A stretch of 64,000 nt of DNA from Harmothoe impar (taxonomy: Eukaryota > Annelida > Polychaeta > Phyllodocida > Polynoidae), in contig OX381707.1 of assembly GCA_947462335.1 (NCBI GenBank), positions 20,214,404 to 20,278,403 of the forward strand. The letters are read 5' to 3'. Position 1 is the stretch's first letter, and the number at the start of each line of letters is the position of its first letter. The notes beneath the pieces were generated by a model, which made no database searches, was not told the origin of the DNA, and was given only the letters and a program-made list of their open reading frames with translations. Both the position numbers and the translations under genes were made by a program. Of the stretch, positions 12,096 through 22,264 are shown in pieces.

Positions 12096-14097
12096 CAGTT
12101 CACTAATGAAGAAAACAACTGTTCTGTATGTGTAGCCATATTGGCTGTGCCAGGCTCCTGAGCAATTTCTCTAGATTATTTTATAACAATACAATAGGCC
12201 TGCATGTTGCTCAGATCATCAACAATGATAAATGACAAACGATGGTGGCTTTATCGTGTTCATCATCGACTTTGGTACATCTGGAAAATGGCTTAACCCT
12301 ATGAGGGAAGCAGTCTTAGTTTGCTCTGCCGTTTTGTCTCCATGATGCATGAAATCAGACGTGGCGAGTAACTCGCCCGTACTGAATTCATGCTGACCGA
12401 ACAGAGTTGGTACACTCCTGGTGAGGCGGCAGCGGTAGAGAGTTACTCGCCTGCGCTGTGCTTCAGGAGGGAAAATGAACAAGAACCATTGAGACATCTT
12501 CCAGCCATTAACAGGCAAAGTTATTTAGATATGTAAATATAGAACTCATACCATTTCACATTTGAGATACCAAATAGCGAACCATTTCTATCACTTATAC
12601 TATTATATACACAGTACTACAAGAGTCCCAAATACAACTATTTTTAGCAGACGAGTTTATAAATGAACAGAGTTTCACGAGCAGCAGCTGTGAATATAAG
12701 AAACTAATGATTCACCATTCCTATAGCTAATGTCTCTGGAGAAGATAGTTGTATCCGGGGAAGATGCGGTAGTAGTTTTATCATTGGTTGGCAGCAACCT
12801 CATTTCTCTTTGATAGGACAATGGCCAGGGTGAATACAACCATTTTTCATCATCATAGAATATTGTGCTGTTCTTATTTAAATGTATCAAGCTTGCCAAG
12901 CGATAACAGATTAATGTGTTATATATGACTGTACTAGATTACATGAACATGTCTGTTTACAGTTCTATATGGAGCACAAGTCTACAATCCTCAGTACATA
13001 GCTAATCTAAAAGTCCCGTCCCTTAGTCTGGAGCGGCTTTCCCAGATTGGTCATAGGGAAAGCATAAGAATAATGCCTTACTCAAAAGGACTTAGCCTAA
13101 AATGGAAAAACTAAGGTGAATTGGTCAGTACTGACCAATTGGACAAGTATTAACTAGCCTAGGTTGGTCTTATAGAGAGCCAAAAATGACCAAAATTGTT
13201 AGGCATTTTGGTGACCGAGAGATTGGTCGTATAGGGAGCCAAAGAATATCAGTGTAGGAAGGCCTGGAGTATGGTGTCTGCTGTACATGTCTACATAACT
13301 CTGTGTCACGACTAATAAGCTAACCAGTACCTAGTACATCGTTACCATGGTAACTTGGTCAATTCACACCTACTCTACCCATGTAGGCCCTGAGTTCGGC
13401 TTAAAGTGAGCATGTGTGACCTGGCAAGCAAAGCAGATATCCGGCGGGGATTCGTAATTAAAGTAGGCATCATAATCTTTAAATTGAGATATCATGATCA
13501 CTTCTCAAACATGTGTTGATATGTTTAACTGAAAATAGTAAGGCAATTTGTCTCATAAAAAATAGAAATAATTATTTAAAAAATCGTTTTTCTTGAAAAA
13601 TAACCTGATAAAATACTACTGTTTAGTCTGAGCTTGGCTCTAGGAGGAAATTCAAGGTCTGTTCTCAGTTTCAGAGAAATCAGCACCAATATCTCCCATT
13701 TGGAGTAATGGAATGGTTTCCATGACAACAAAAAAAAGTATTATGCTCACATGTGCTAATTTTCCCTAATCAACGCTCTTTTGGATTCCAAATATCGAAT
13801 GTTAGAAGCATAGTTGATGTACTTCCAATGAGACTATTGTATTCTACGTAGAGAGAAATATCCTAAAACATTTGAGCACCATCTGGCCAACCAGGTGGCC
13901 CCTGGTGGCCAAAATCAGAACTAAAATTCCCCAGCAGCTGTTTTTTTTGCTTGCTTGTTCACATGTCGGAAGAGAGGGGCTAAGGAATAGTCACCTTCTT
14001 AGTCCTATTAGCAGATTAGGGCGAAATAGTCTTTCAATACACTATGTATTTTGTCCTTGTGATATATGAACGTAACCCTGACAATGATTTATCTTGT
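12096..14097. other. Host intergenic DNA with an R1 remnant
   Basis: At 12360-12450 the R1 core words GGCGAGTAACTCGCC and GAGTTACTCGCCTGCGCTG are recognisable. At 13120-13220 there are GGTCAGTACTGACC-type palindromes as at 2573-2890. No gene is supported. Confidence 0.5.
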
Positions 14098-14205
14098 TAA
14101 CCCTTTGGGGGTGTATTAACCCCGTAGGGTGGGAGTGATGTATGAGTGCAGCACTGGGGAGTGACGTGCCAGCACTGCATGCATGTATCATGCCAATAAA
14201 GTGCA
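14098..14205. repeat. Dispersed repeat R1, copy 5
   Basis: TTAACCCTTTGGGGGTGTATTAACCCC is followed by GTGATGTATGAGTGCAGCACTGG and CAGCACTGCATGCATGTATCATGCC, the standard R1 order. Confidence 0.65.
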
Positions 14206-14736
14206 CAAAAGCATTCAAACAAAGGTCACAAAAGAACCAGGATGAGGAATACACTCCGACTCCATCTATTCTCATTCTCCATTATCTAGTACTCGTGTCA
14301 TGTGATTATCAGATATATGGGCCTACTATTCTATATCTAGAGTGCATGATATAATTCAATAGAAAACAACAATGCCATTGTATCTAAATGCATGTAGCTA
14401 GGTCCATGGTGCCCCTATTATTGGCTGTGTATAACATGTTACTGTTATTCAACTGCTACATAAGATATAGACTGTAACATTCTGTGAAACATATTTAAAA
14501 AGGACATAAAATATGTGAGAAAGATCAGAAATACTAACTTTAAATAATAACTGTGCGGTAGGCCGTTTATGAACGCAACGAGTGGGCTGGGTTGTCATCA
14601 TCGTATACAGCTGTTAAATTTAGAAAATTGCATAAACCCCCTGCCCATTATGACGTCAGCATTCATCCATCAATTATGTCAGCAACTAATTATCACCTAA
14701 ATTACTGTAGTGTTGTTGGATCTACAGGTTCACTGA
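14206..14736. other. Host intergenic DNA, nothing recognised
   Basis: AT-rich, no supported gene. Confidence 0.5.
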
Positions 14737-14909
<173 letters not shown>

Positions 14910-15059
14910 AGTTATTACACTGCATTGTAATATAAAGGACAAATCGTGAGATATCAAAAGGAGTTCGAAATTCGAGCAGTGGGAGGACAATGCGCCAAGA
15001 AGCTGGTTTTAATGCATACATACATGTTACATCATATTGGAAGATATTGCATAATTGGT

Positions 15060-15790
15060 GCCGAACTAGTAGGCGTTTTGTTATGTGACGATCCGTGCTT
15101 AAAGCTGTCAATAAGGGTACTTTATATTTTATATGCAAAATATAAATGTAGATTAATTTATGTAAAATGTTCAATGTTAAAATGATAAATCATGATATAT
15201 TTTCGCGGAAAAAAAAGAAATTTCGCCAGTGATAAATCTATTGTGAAAGACCTTCCACTCGTGGGCATCAATAGGTGATATTTGCATATGGTTAAGATTT
15301 CAACAGGATTTCTTTTGAAACAGTCATCACGACCCCCTACTCTTCACGTGGTAAATTGCCTGCTAATTCGTGACTGAATGAGCTTTCTGGTGTCATTTAG
15401 AGTTATAAAACAGCCATTAGAGTAATACCAGTAACTGCATCACCTGACAATGATCCTACTTCTCTTAAACTACTTACACTCACCGAGTGGTATTCAGGTG
15501 AGATGTTTTCTACTAGCTCACACATTATTTTCCACACCGGGAACTGTCTTTTAACTGTCTTGCCCTTTACCTGTCTCGCCTTGCTTTTGTCTTTGTTCTT
15601 TCCTTGCTCTGTTCTCCTATGCCCTGCCCTGCCCTGCCCTGCCCTGCCCTGCCCTGCCCTGCCCTGCCCTGCCCTGCCCTGCCCTGCCTTCCCATGGCCT
15701 GTACTACCACGCCGTGTCCTTCTCTATACCTGCCCTATAAAACTCCGCCACCCAGCGTTTTGCCTCCCTGCCCTGCTCTGTCCTGTCCTG
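15060..15790. repeat. Tandem duplication D2, copy A
   Basis: The block starts near TTATGTGACGATCCGTGCTTAAAG and ends in the CCTGC array with its CTGTCCTGTCCTGC tail. It is repeated from about 15795 onward in the same order, with shared anchors TTAAGATTTCAACAGGATTTC, CCCCCTACTCTTCACGTGG and GAGTTATAAAACAGCCATTAGAG. Confidence 0.85.
15621..15687. repeat. (CCTGC)n pentanucleotide array
   Basis: About 13 uninterrupted units. The Pro-Cys-rich ORFs over it are composition artefacts. Confidence 0.95.
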
Positions 15791-16173
15791 CATAATTAGT
15801 GCTGAACTTTATTATGTGACGATCCGTGCTTAAAGATGACAATAAGGGTACTTTATATCATAATTATATGCAAAACATTATATTATATGGATAAAATGTA
15901 AACCCCTAGGATGCAAAATCTTATATATTATTAAAAATCGCTGATAGATTTATGTAAAATGTTAAATTTATCATGACATATTTTCACAATTTTTTTTTTT
16001 GCACGAGTGATAAATCTATCGTGAAAGGCCTTCCACTCATGGGTACCAATGGGTGATATTTGCATATGATTAAGATTTCAACAGGATTTCTTTTGAAACA
16101 GTTATCATGACCCCCTACTCTTCACGTGGTAAATTGCCTGCTAATTCGTGACCTATACTGAATGAGCTTCCTG

Positions 16174-16812
16174 TGGGGTGTTTCACAAGGGGGACATACT
16201 ATTAATTGTAGAATAAGTGTTTCTATAGGAGGTGTTAATTGTATGTGACCACTAAGACCGACATTTGGTTGTATCAATTGTATACTGCTTATAAAAAGTG
16301 TTTCACAAAGGTCTACAACCAAGATGTTAAGTCAGGATGTTTAGATACAACTAATGTATAAGTGTTTCACAATGAATATTAGCGTGGAGCTCATACCATA
16401 ACCACTAATATTTTTCTCACATATTTTTTCACATTTATTCATGCAATAAATGTGTCATACTACACACAAGAATCCCTACAAATATCTGTTTATTCAGGAT
16501 GAAAATAAACTGCAGCTGGTTATACACATTTAAACAACACCTATGTTGATCCTATGTGATCATCATACAAGGGGAGTGTATTTAAGATTAATGCTACATG
16601 TTTATTAAGGTTGACTTACTTTTACAAAATGTTAGTCTTAAGTTGGTGTTTCACAAGCCGCATTATTTTCAATTGTATCCAAGTATATGACCATAGATAG
16701 AATTAAAACTTTTGAAACACGATAAGATAAGATTAACATTGGGTGATATTAAGTTGGTCTTAGAAACCATATAAAATGAATTGTATCTATTTTCCCCTTG
16801 TGAAACACCCCA
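16174..16812. mobile_element. Non-autonomous TIR DNA transposon, 639 bp
   Basis: A perfect 19-bp terminal inverted repeat (TGGGGTGTTTCACAAGGGG and its complement) bounds the element. CTG lies directly on both sides (16171-16173 and 16813-16815). Copy A of the host duplication supplies the unoccupied site (GCTTTCTGGTGTC), which confirms insertion with a 3-bp duplication. Several internal GTTTCACAA words resemble the ends. There is no ORF for a transposase, so it depends on a partner in trans. A 3-bp duplication is typical of Harbinger-, CACTA- and some Academ-type elements, and I cannot choose between them. Confidence 0.85.
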
Positions 16813-17070
16813 CTGGTGTCATTAAGTACACCACAACATATGAGAAGGTCATTTAGAGTTATAAAACAGCCATTAGAGTAATACCAGTAACTGCACCAAC
16901 TGACAATTAGCCTACTTATACTACTTACACTCACCGAGTGGTATTCAGGTGAGATATTTTCCACTGACTTACACATTATTGTCCACACCGAGAACTGTCT
17001 TTTAACTGTCCTGCCCTTTTCCTGCCTTGCCTTGCTTTTGTCATTGTTCTTTCCTTGCTCTGTTCTCTTA

Positions 17071-17307
17071 TGCCCTGCCCTGCCCTGCCCTGCCCTGCCC
17101 TGCCTTCCCATTGCCTGTACTACCAAGCCATGTCCTTCCCTGTAAAACTCCGCCACCCAGCGTTTTGCCTCCCTGCCCTGCTCTGTCCTGCCCTGCCCTT
17201 CCTTGTCCTTCCCTGTCCTTCCCTGCCCTGCCCTGCCCTGTCCTGCCCTGCCCTGCCCTGCCCTGCCCTGCCCTGCCCTACCCTACCCTGCCCTGCCCTG
17301 CCCTGCC
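17071..17307. repeat. (CCTGC)n arrays of copy B
   Basis: Two blocks of CCTGC pentamers separated by TTCCCATTGCCTGTACTACC and the CGTTTTGCCTCCCTGCC block, as in copy A. Confidence 0.95.
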
Positions 17308-17311
17308 ATCT

Positions 17312-18743
17312 TCTGTTTTCATCCTGTCATCTGGTCATTTTCTGTACTTCCCAGATCTAATCTGTCTCTAATCTAACACTTCCCCCAATAATTTTACTAT
17401 GTAATAATTCCGCATTCAAGTTCATCAGTGTTTACATATCTAGCCTATAATATTTTATGCTATAAGCTTACGACTTCAGCCAAGCCACCTAAAACAACTC
17501 TGTATAAGCCTGTGTTATCCTATAGACTGTAGGCTAGGGACAACAATGCACCTACTTAAGTAATTTCCCGTAGTATTGATAAAGACCCCCTACATCAACC
17601 AGAAGGCCTAAATTAGCCCACTCAATCAATTAGCTGCACACACGGAGTAGGGTAGTGTGGACACAGGAGTAACAGCTCACACATTCACGTGGTAGCGCCA
17701 ATTTCCTTGTCAACATTACGTCATTGTGCACATAAACTAATCTGGGTTGGGGTTATATTGGGTACTTTTCGTCCGAAGTAACAGCTAATGTATTTTCAAT
17801 GGTGTTCATGGTGATCGAATCTATGAAGCGACTGAAGGTACAAATTCAGTCCCAACGTGGGCCTGTACGCTTTATTCCTGGGGCAAGGGTTCTGTTCCCT
17901 CTCACACTTCATAGATACCCGGCAAACAGAATCTCAAGCAGAACTCTTACTATTCTCGTGTCATGACTCGTGAATTTCAGAACGTTTCTGTAATGCTGTG
18001 GGAAATTTTCTTGTGTAATATTCCCTGTCATTTCTTGTAGTGAAATGCACATCTTCATTCTACTTGTGGAATTTCTGGTTGTATGTATACACGAGCAAAA
18101 CTCGAGAAATACGCATCACCACATCACTAGGAACGCTCACGATTCTCGAAAATCTCCCATGTCTATCTTGTGTATACAGCTTGTATACACCAAGGCAGGG
18201 AGTAGGTCGTCAACAGAGAAAGCACAACCAGAAAGAGGAGTGTTTCCCTCTCGTGAATCTCGTCAACACCAATTTGTTAGAAAGTCGTCCCCTGATTGAT
18301 ATATACAAGACGCTATGATTCTAACACAATAGAATCCGGCATTGTCGGAACTAATACAATGGTACACCCGCACTGAGTTCTATCAGGATGAATAATAAAC
18401 AGAGGTGCAGGCATCAGGCTGTCCTTAAAGGGCTATAATCGTTAGCTCATGTTAACTATGCACCAACCTTGATAGCAGAGATTCGTACACAGTTCAATAA
18501 TGCCAGGGGCCAGGAACCCTGGGCATCGGCCCCCTAAACATGAACCTTCTTAATATAGATATGAACCTGCACACTCAGTCAGGGCAGTGAGTGCTTAATA
18601 TGATTCCCATAAGACCATCTGTGGGCTTCCCATGTTACAGGAGGTTAGATGCCCATGTCCGGGCCCTCAGTCTGTGTTGGTGCAAAGTGTTACTGGATGC
18701 ACCCAAACTGTCTCAGCCCTCTCCCCTTCCCAATTATAGTATC
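17312..18743. other. Host intergenic DNA, no defensible gene
   Basis: A plus-strand ORF begins after a plausible acceptor (TTTCTTGTAG near 18039) and runs to 18318, but it matches no family I know. A fragment of R1 (GGCATCAGGCTGTCCTTAAAGGGCTA) is near 18410. Confidence 0.4.
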
Positions 18744-18935
18744 ACAGAGAAAAGAAGTAGAATCACTGTGGCTCCCGACTTGATCACTGATGTAACTCTC
18801 CCAGGACTCTAAAGTGACTGCCTGACATTAGCCGGTCTCTTTAATGACTCCTATTCTAAGACTCCCTAATGATGGGGAGTGATTGAGTCCAGACTCACAT
18901 TTGGGAGTCACCGTGATTCTACTTCTTTTCTCTGT
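18744..18935. mobile_element. Foldback element, 34-bp inverted ends
   Basis: ACAGAGAAAAGAAGTAGAATC at the left end is matched by GATTCTACTTCTTTTCTCTGT at the right end. The arms extend to about 34 bp with three mismatches, and about 120 bp lie between them. This looks like a MITE. I cannot define the target duplication with confidence. Confidence 0.65.
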
Positions 18936-19164
18936 ATATGCCTCCAACCGCCTCTACATAATAATGTGTGTATACATTGGAACATTTCTCTGAAAACACT
19001 CCGTTTTTTGGGATCAATTCTTGTCCAAATTCGTATGTACCAACTTTAATTCTATAAGGGTGGTGTTTTAATCTGTCTTTAAACTGATCCTTTTTATAAT
19101 CTTGGTGCATTAATGCAGCTCTGGTGAATCTACTTGCCATTGGCTGACTGAAATCCATTCCGGC

Positions 19165-19276
19165 GATTCAGGAGTGTATCAAACCCCTATGGGTATAGGC
19201 ATGATACATGAATGCAGCACTTTCAAGATACCCACCAGGACTGCATTCATGCATCATGATGCCAATAAAGGGTTAA
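19165..19276. repeat. Dispersed repeat R1, copy 6
   Basis: GTGTATCAAACCCCTATGGG, GGCATGATACATGAATGCAGCAC and GACTGCATTCATGCATCATGATGCC followed by AATAAAGGGTTAA, in R1 order. Confidence 0.65.
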
Positions 19277-19562
19277 TACTGACTCAGATAATATCAACAA
19301 CAAAGATAAACAACTCGGTCGTGCAAAAATAGCATTTCATATAGAGACCCAGTTCAATGCCCTCCAATCTATTTAAGGAAATACCCAATCTTCATCTAGG
19401 TTTGTCATTCTCCTTTTACCTTCGTGACTAAGCCAGATACAGTGAGATTGCATGTTTAAAACTAACAGACGGGGGAGGAAAGCCGCTGCCGATATCAATA
19501 ATGCATTATAGGGCACGTTCAAAGACAGTAGTGGAGCGCAGTGCATGGGGAGGGAGGCCGTA

Positions 19563-19757
19563 CACTGTAAAAAGGTGGTTGCCACTTTTGTAGGTGTACA
19601 GTAGATTCTACTGTAAGTGTACAGTTTATTGTAGGTAAACAGTAGAATCTACTATAAATCTACAGTAGATTCTACTGTTCATCAATTCTACAGTAGATTC
19701 TACTGTAGATCTACAGTAGATGCTACTGTGTACCTACACCAACTATTTACAGTGTGG
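19563..19757. mobile_element. Palindromic element of CAGTAGATTCTACTG units
   Basis: The outer ends are CACTGTAAAAAGGTGGT and ACCAACTATTTACAGTG, inverted with few mismatches. The interior is five or six copies of the perfect palindrome CAGTAGATTCTACTG, spaced by TGTA and TCTA. It is bounded by TA on the left, as expected for a mariner-like MITE, but the right TA is not clear. Confidence 0.6.
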
Positions 19758-19764
19758 GTGCCGC

Positions 19765-20278
19765 AGTATGGGGGCGTTAGAAGCATCATGGGGAGCGGGA
19801 TAGGGACGGGGGGATTAGACAATGGAGAGAGCACATGGGAGGTTGAGGATTAAGGGGGGGGGATATGAGGAAAGTGAAGGGTTGAGGAAAGAAGAGCTGA
19901 GAGAGCGAGGTATAGGTGTGGCGACTGGAAGAAGGAAGGAAGCAAGAAATAAAGGATGGGAGGAGAATGAACTGGGAAAAGTCAACAGATGGCTATAGGC
20001 TTAACCCTTTAAGTTCATGTTACAGGAGAGGCTATTAACCCTTTAAGGACGACATTGTTGCCTCAAGGTTCCACGTTCATTTTTCATCATGATGTACCAC
20101 GCAGCACCATGAGTAATTTGCTTTGCGCTGCAGTGATGCACCATGCTAACAATTTGGGAGTGTATCAGACATGTAGAGCCGGCGTGATGCATTAATGCAG
20201 CACTGGTGAATTACCTGCTAATGCTGTAGGCTATTCATATGTCATGCAGGCAAGCTTGGTGGGTTACTAGTAAACTAG
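19765..20278. repeat. Purine-rich tract, then R1 copy split by the Polinton
   Basis: 19790-19990 is G/A-rich with no ORF. From about 20002 the R1 words appear (TTAACCCTTTAAG, AATGCAGCACTGG, GTCATGCAGG). The R1 tail AAAGTGCTATGTTGCCTTAAAGGGTTA is found beyond the Polinton at 30836-30862, so the transposon appears to have landed within R1-type sequence. Confidence 0.55.
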
Positions 20279-20284
20279 CTTGTG
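20279..20284. repeat. Target site duplication, left
   Basis: CTTGTG directly precedes the first base of the left inverted repeat and is repeated at 30755-30760. A 6-bp duplication is the Polinton/Maverick standard. Confidence 0.93.
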
Positions 20285-20657
20285 AGTAGTATAGTATGTA
20301 TCGGAACGGGACTATAGTTAAGTACTGTTTATTACTCAATCGACATGCAGCCAATCAGAGGCCTCCATTTGGTCACGTGACCCGTTGCCATGGTAACGTG
20401 ACCTACTTAGGGCTCTCAGCCAATCAGAAGCCAGCATTCTGGGTGACCTACTGACCTACTTAGAAGCTCTCAGCCAATGAGAGGCCGGCATTCTGGTAAC
20501 CATGGTAACGTGACCTGCTTACGTCACGTGACCTACTTAGGCTCAGCCAATCAGAAGCCGGCATTCTGGTAACTAGGGTTTGTTTGTAAACAACACCACG
20601 TGGCTCTCTTGTTTGTAAACAACACCACGTGACACGTGCCTGTTTGTAAACAAACAA
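20285..20657 (+). repeat. Left terminal inverted repeat of the Polinton
   Basis: The repeat pairs with 30363-30754 with about five substitutions and one 17-18-bp indel. Weaker homology (TATATATAGAAA, AACACAACAAG) continues to about 20684 after a gap. It is internally modular. There are four head-to-tail units beginning CAGCCAAT(C/G)AGA at 20348, 20417, 20471 and 20544. Three TTTGTAAACAA units with CACGTG follow at about 20583, 20611 and 20643. Confidence 0.95.
20348..20657 (+). promoter_or_regulatory. Array of CCAAT, E-box and forkhead-like sites in the inverted repeat
   Basis: Four CCAATCAGA or CCAATGAGA words, several CACGTG words, palindromic GTTACCATGGTAAC-type words and three TGTTTGTAAACA words are arranged as tandem units. 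CCAAT, CACGTG and TGTTTAC are established binding words for NF-Y, bHLH and forkhead factors. Their presence in both ends suggests a combined origin and enhancer role, by analogy with the factor sites in adenovirus ends. That role is inference. Confidence 0.55.
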
Positions 20658-20757
20658 CGTATATATAGAAAAAAACACAACAAGTTCCATCTTATGTTAA
20701 AATTATATTTTCGAATAAAAAAGCACATCTGTAACTACGCGCGTTCTCATTCAAACA

Positions 20758-21393
20758 CTATAACACTATCATACCGTAGCAGCAGCAGGTAGGACCGGAA
20801 GAAAAGCAAGCGCACGAGCAGAAGCGACGACACCATTTGCACCATCCGGCCGTCGCGTTGGTAGCCCTACTACCCGTCGCGCGTTCCACTGGAGCGGCTT
20901 TAAGAGTGACAAATGACGATTCTTTGTCGACGCGACTGCTAACATCAGCATCGGCAGCAGCATCGGCAGCATCGGCAGCAGCATCGGCAGCAGCGGCAGC
21001 AGCCTCGGCAGCAGCGGTAGCAGCAGTAGCAGCAGCGGCAGCAGCAGTAGCGTGAGCATTAGCAACAACAGCAGCAGCGACAGTAGCAAGGGCGGCAGAG
21101 CGGGCACTAGTAGCGTTATCAGCGGCGTCATCGGCAGCCGCAACAGCATCAGCAGCAGCAGCGTCGGCATCGGTGGCATGAGTAGCTGCATCGGCGGCAG
21201 CAACAGCAGCAGTCACAGCCGCAGCGGCAACAACAACAACGTCATCACGACCCGCGTCACTAACAGCCGCAGTAAATGCAGCAGTAGCACGCTGAGCAGC
21301 ACTAGCAGCAGCAGCAGCAGAGGCTACAGCATCAGCTTCACATTCGCGCGCCGCTTCGTCATTCCGCTTCATGTCACGGTAGCAACTTTCCAT
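20758..21393 (-). CDS. Ala-rich protein with Cys-rich tail, unknown function
   Basis: This is an open frame of 211 codons from the first ATG on the minus strand (21393) to TAG at 20758. A minus-strand TATA box (21521-21528) lies about 130 bp upstream of that ATG. After a short N-terminus (MESCYRDMKRND), about 130 residues are mostly alanine with scattered Asp, Thr and Val, encoded by GCN repeats. The last 40 residues are Cys-rich and basic, with WCKWCRR, CSCAC and CCCYG words that could bind metal. The reading frame is longer than expected by chance, but a GCN repeat keeps several frames open, and the plus strand is also partly open here. I recognise no family. A protein-binding or DNA-binding role would be a guess. 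Confidence 0.45.
   Translation of the reverse strand: MESCYRDMKRNDEAARECEADAVASAAAAASAAQRATAAFTAAVSDAGRDDVVVVAAAAVTAAVAAADAATHATDADAAAADAVAAADDAADNATSARSAALATVAAAVVANAHATAAAAAATAATAAAEAAAAAADAAADAADAAADADVSSRVDKESSFVTLKAAPVERATGSRATNATAGWCKWCRRFCSCACFSSGPTCCCYGMIVL
20940..21330. repeat. GCAGCA trinucleotide-rich tract
   Basis: Imperfect GCA/GCG/GTA triplets make up the centre of the Ala-rich ORF. All three frames on both strands stay open for long stretches, so ORF length here is weak evidence. Confidence 0.85.
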
Positions 21394-21423
21394 CACGAGG
21401 ATCTGCAAATTGAGGCGCGGTGC

Positions 21424-21426
<3 letters not shown>

Positions 21427-21480
<54 letters not shown>

Positions 21481-21481
21481 C
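21427..21481. repeat. (GTA)n microsatellite
   Basis: About 17 GTA units between the minus-strand TATA box and the ATG of the Ala-rich ORF, so it would lie in the 5' untranslated region of that transcript. Confidence 0.92.
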
Positions 21482-21520
21482 GTGAACGATGATGACGATG
21501 CTGAATGTGGTTTCACTCCC

Positions 21521-21528
21521 CTTATATA
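21521..21528 (-). promoter_or_regulatory. TATA box for the minus-strand gene
   Basis: TATATAAG on the minus strand is preceded by a GC-rich flank (GGGCGTAAGGG). Start of transcription would fall near 21495, upstream of the first ATG at 21393. Confidence 0.55.
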
Positions 21529-21539
21529 CCCTTACGCCC

Positions 21540-22030
21540 CGCCTTTTTTCAAGCCACCGGCCAGCTGCCCCTTCACGGCAGGTCTTTAGATCAGCCTTAA
21601 GTCGCTTACTACGTGGCTCATCATCCCTCTAATCGCATTTTCCAGCCGCCAGCCGGCTGTCTGCTGATGACAGGCGAGGGTGATTTGTTTTTTTCTTTAG
21701 ATATAAGCCGCTTACCACACGCGCACCCTCTAGTCACAGACAGAGTGACAGAAAGGGAGGGGGTCGCTTTGTTCACGCTACCTGTAGTTGTTTTTCTATA
21801 CACACGCTGAGCCCATGACCCGTTAATCCTTTATACAGGTAACACGCGTTCAACTAATTACCCTATTGTATGACAGTCGGTACACGGATTTAATTTTAAA
21901 CCGCCTTCCCATCTGGGATCCATGTCTGGCGGGGTGGAAGGATCCAGCTGAAAAGTGTGATTAGGGCTTTTGTTTCTCTTATGCTAGCAGCAGGTCAGCA
22001 TGCGACAGCTGAAAATGTCAGACTCGCCGC
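21540..22030. promoter_or_regulatory. Divergent regulatory region inside the Polinton
   Basis: About 490 bp between the two outward-facing TATA boxes. No ATG-initiated ORF of note. A block TCTTTAGAT followed by AAG(T/C)CGCTTAC is repeated with changes at about 21583 and 21696, which may be paired regulatory sites. Confidence 0.4.
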
Positions 22031-22033
22031 TCC

Positions 22034-22040
22034 TATAAAA
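22034..22040 (+). promoter_or_regulatory. TATA box for the 216-aa gene
   Basis: TATAAAA follows a GC-rich GACTCGCCGCTCC. Transcription would start near 22065. The ATG at 22048 would then lie upstream of the start, and the next ATG is the one at 22265. Confidence 0.65.
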
Positions 22041-22264
22041 GACTGAGATGCGTCTCTCTTTCCACACACCCTTCTACCATCGCCGCCGACACCGCCACCG
22101 CCGGCCGGCCAGCCGACCGCCGCCACCGCCTGCAGTCACCGCCATCACGCCAGCAGGGAATTTCGAGCTGAGTCTGCTTATTGCTTATTTTTTTTCTTTG
22201 AGCTTTTTTTGTTTTCTTAAATTTGTATTTTCACTCAGGCTTTTTTGTTTCGGAGGAAAGAAAT

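Larger units (their letters stand above)
15795..17310. repeat. Tandem duplication D2, copy B, with insertion
   Basis: Copy B repeats copy A but is interrupted by the 639-bp element at 16174-16812. A few dozen unmatched bases follow the insertion before the shared GTCATTTAGAGTTATAAAAC resumes near 16849. The terminal CCTGC array is longer and more interrupted than in copy A (17071-17105 and 17160-17307). Confidence 0.85.

Noticed and set aside
15503..17371. Pro-Cys-Leu ORFs over the CCTGC arrays
   Set aside because: Composition artefacts of a pentanucleotide repeat, open in several frames at once.
21052..21432. Plus-strand Ser/Asn-rich ORF in the Polinton
   Set aside because: An opposite-strand reading of the GCA repeat without promoter or recognisable domain.
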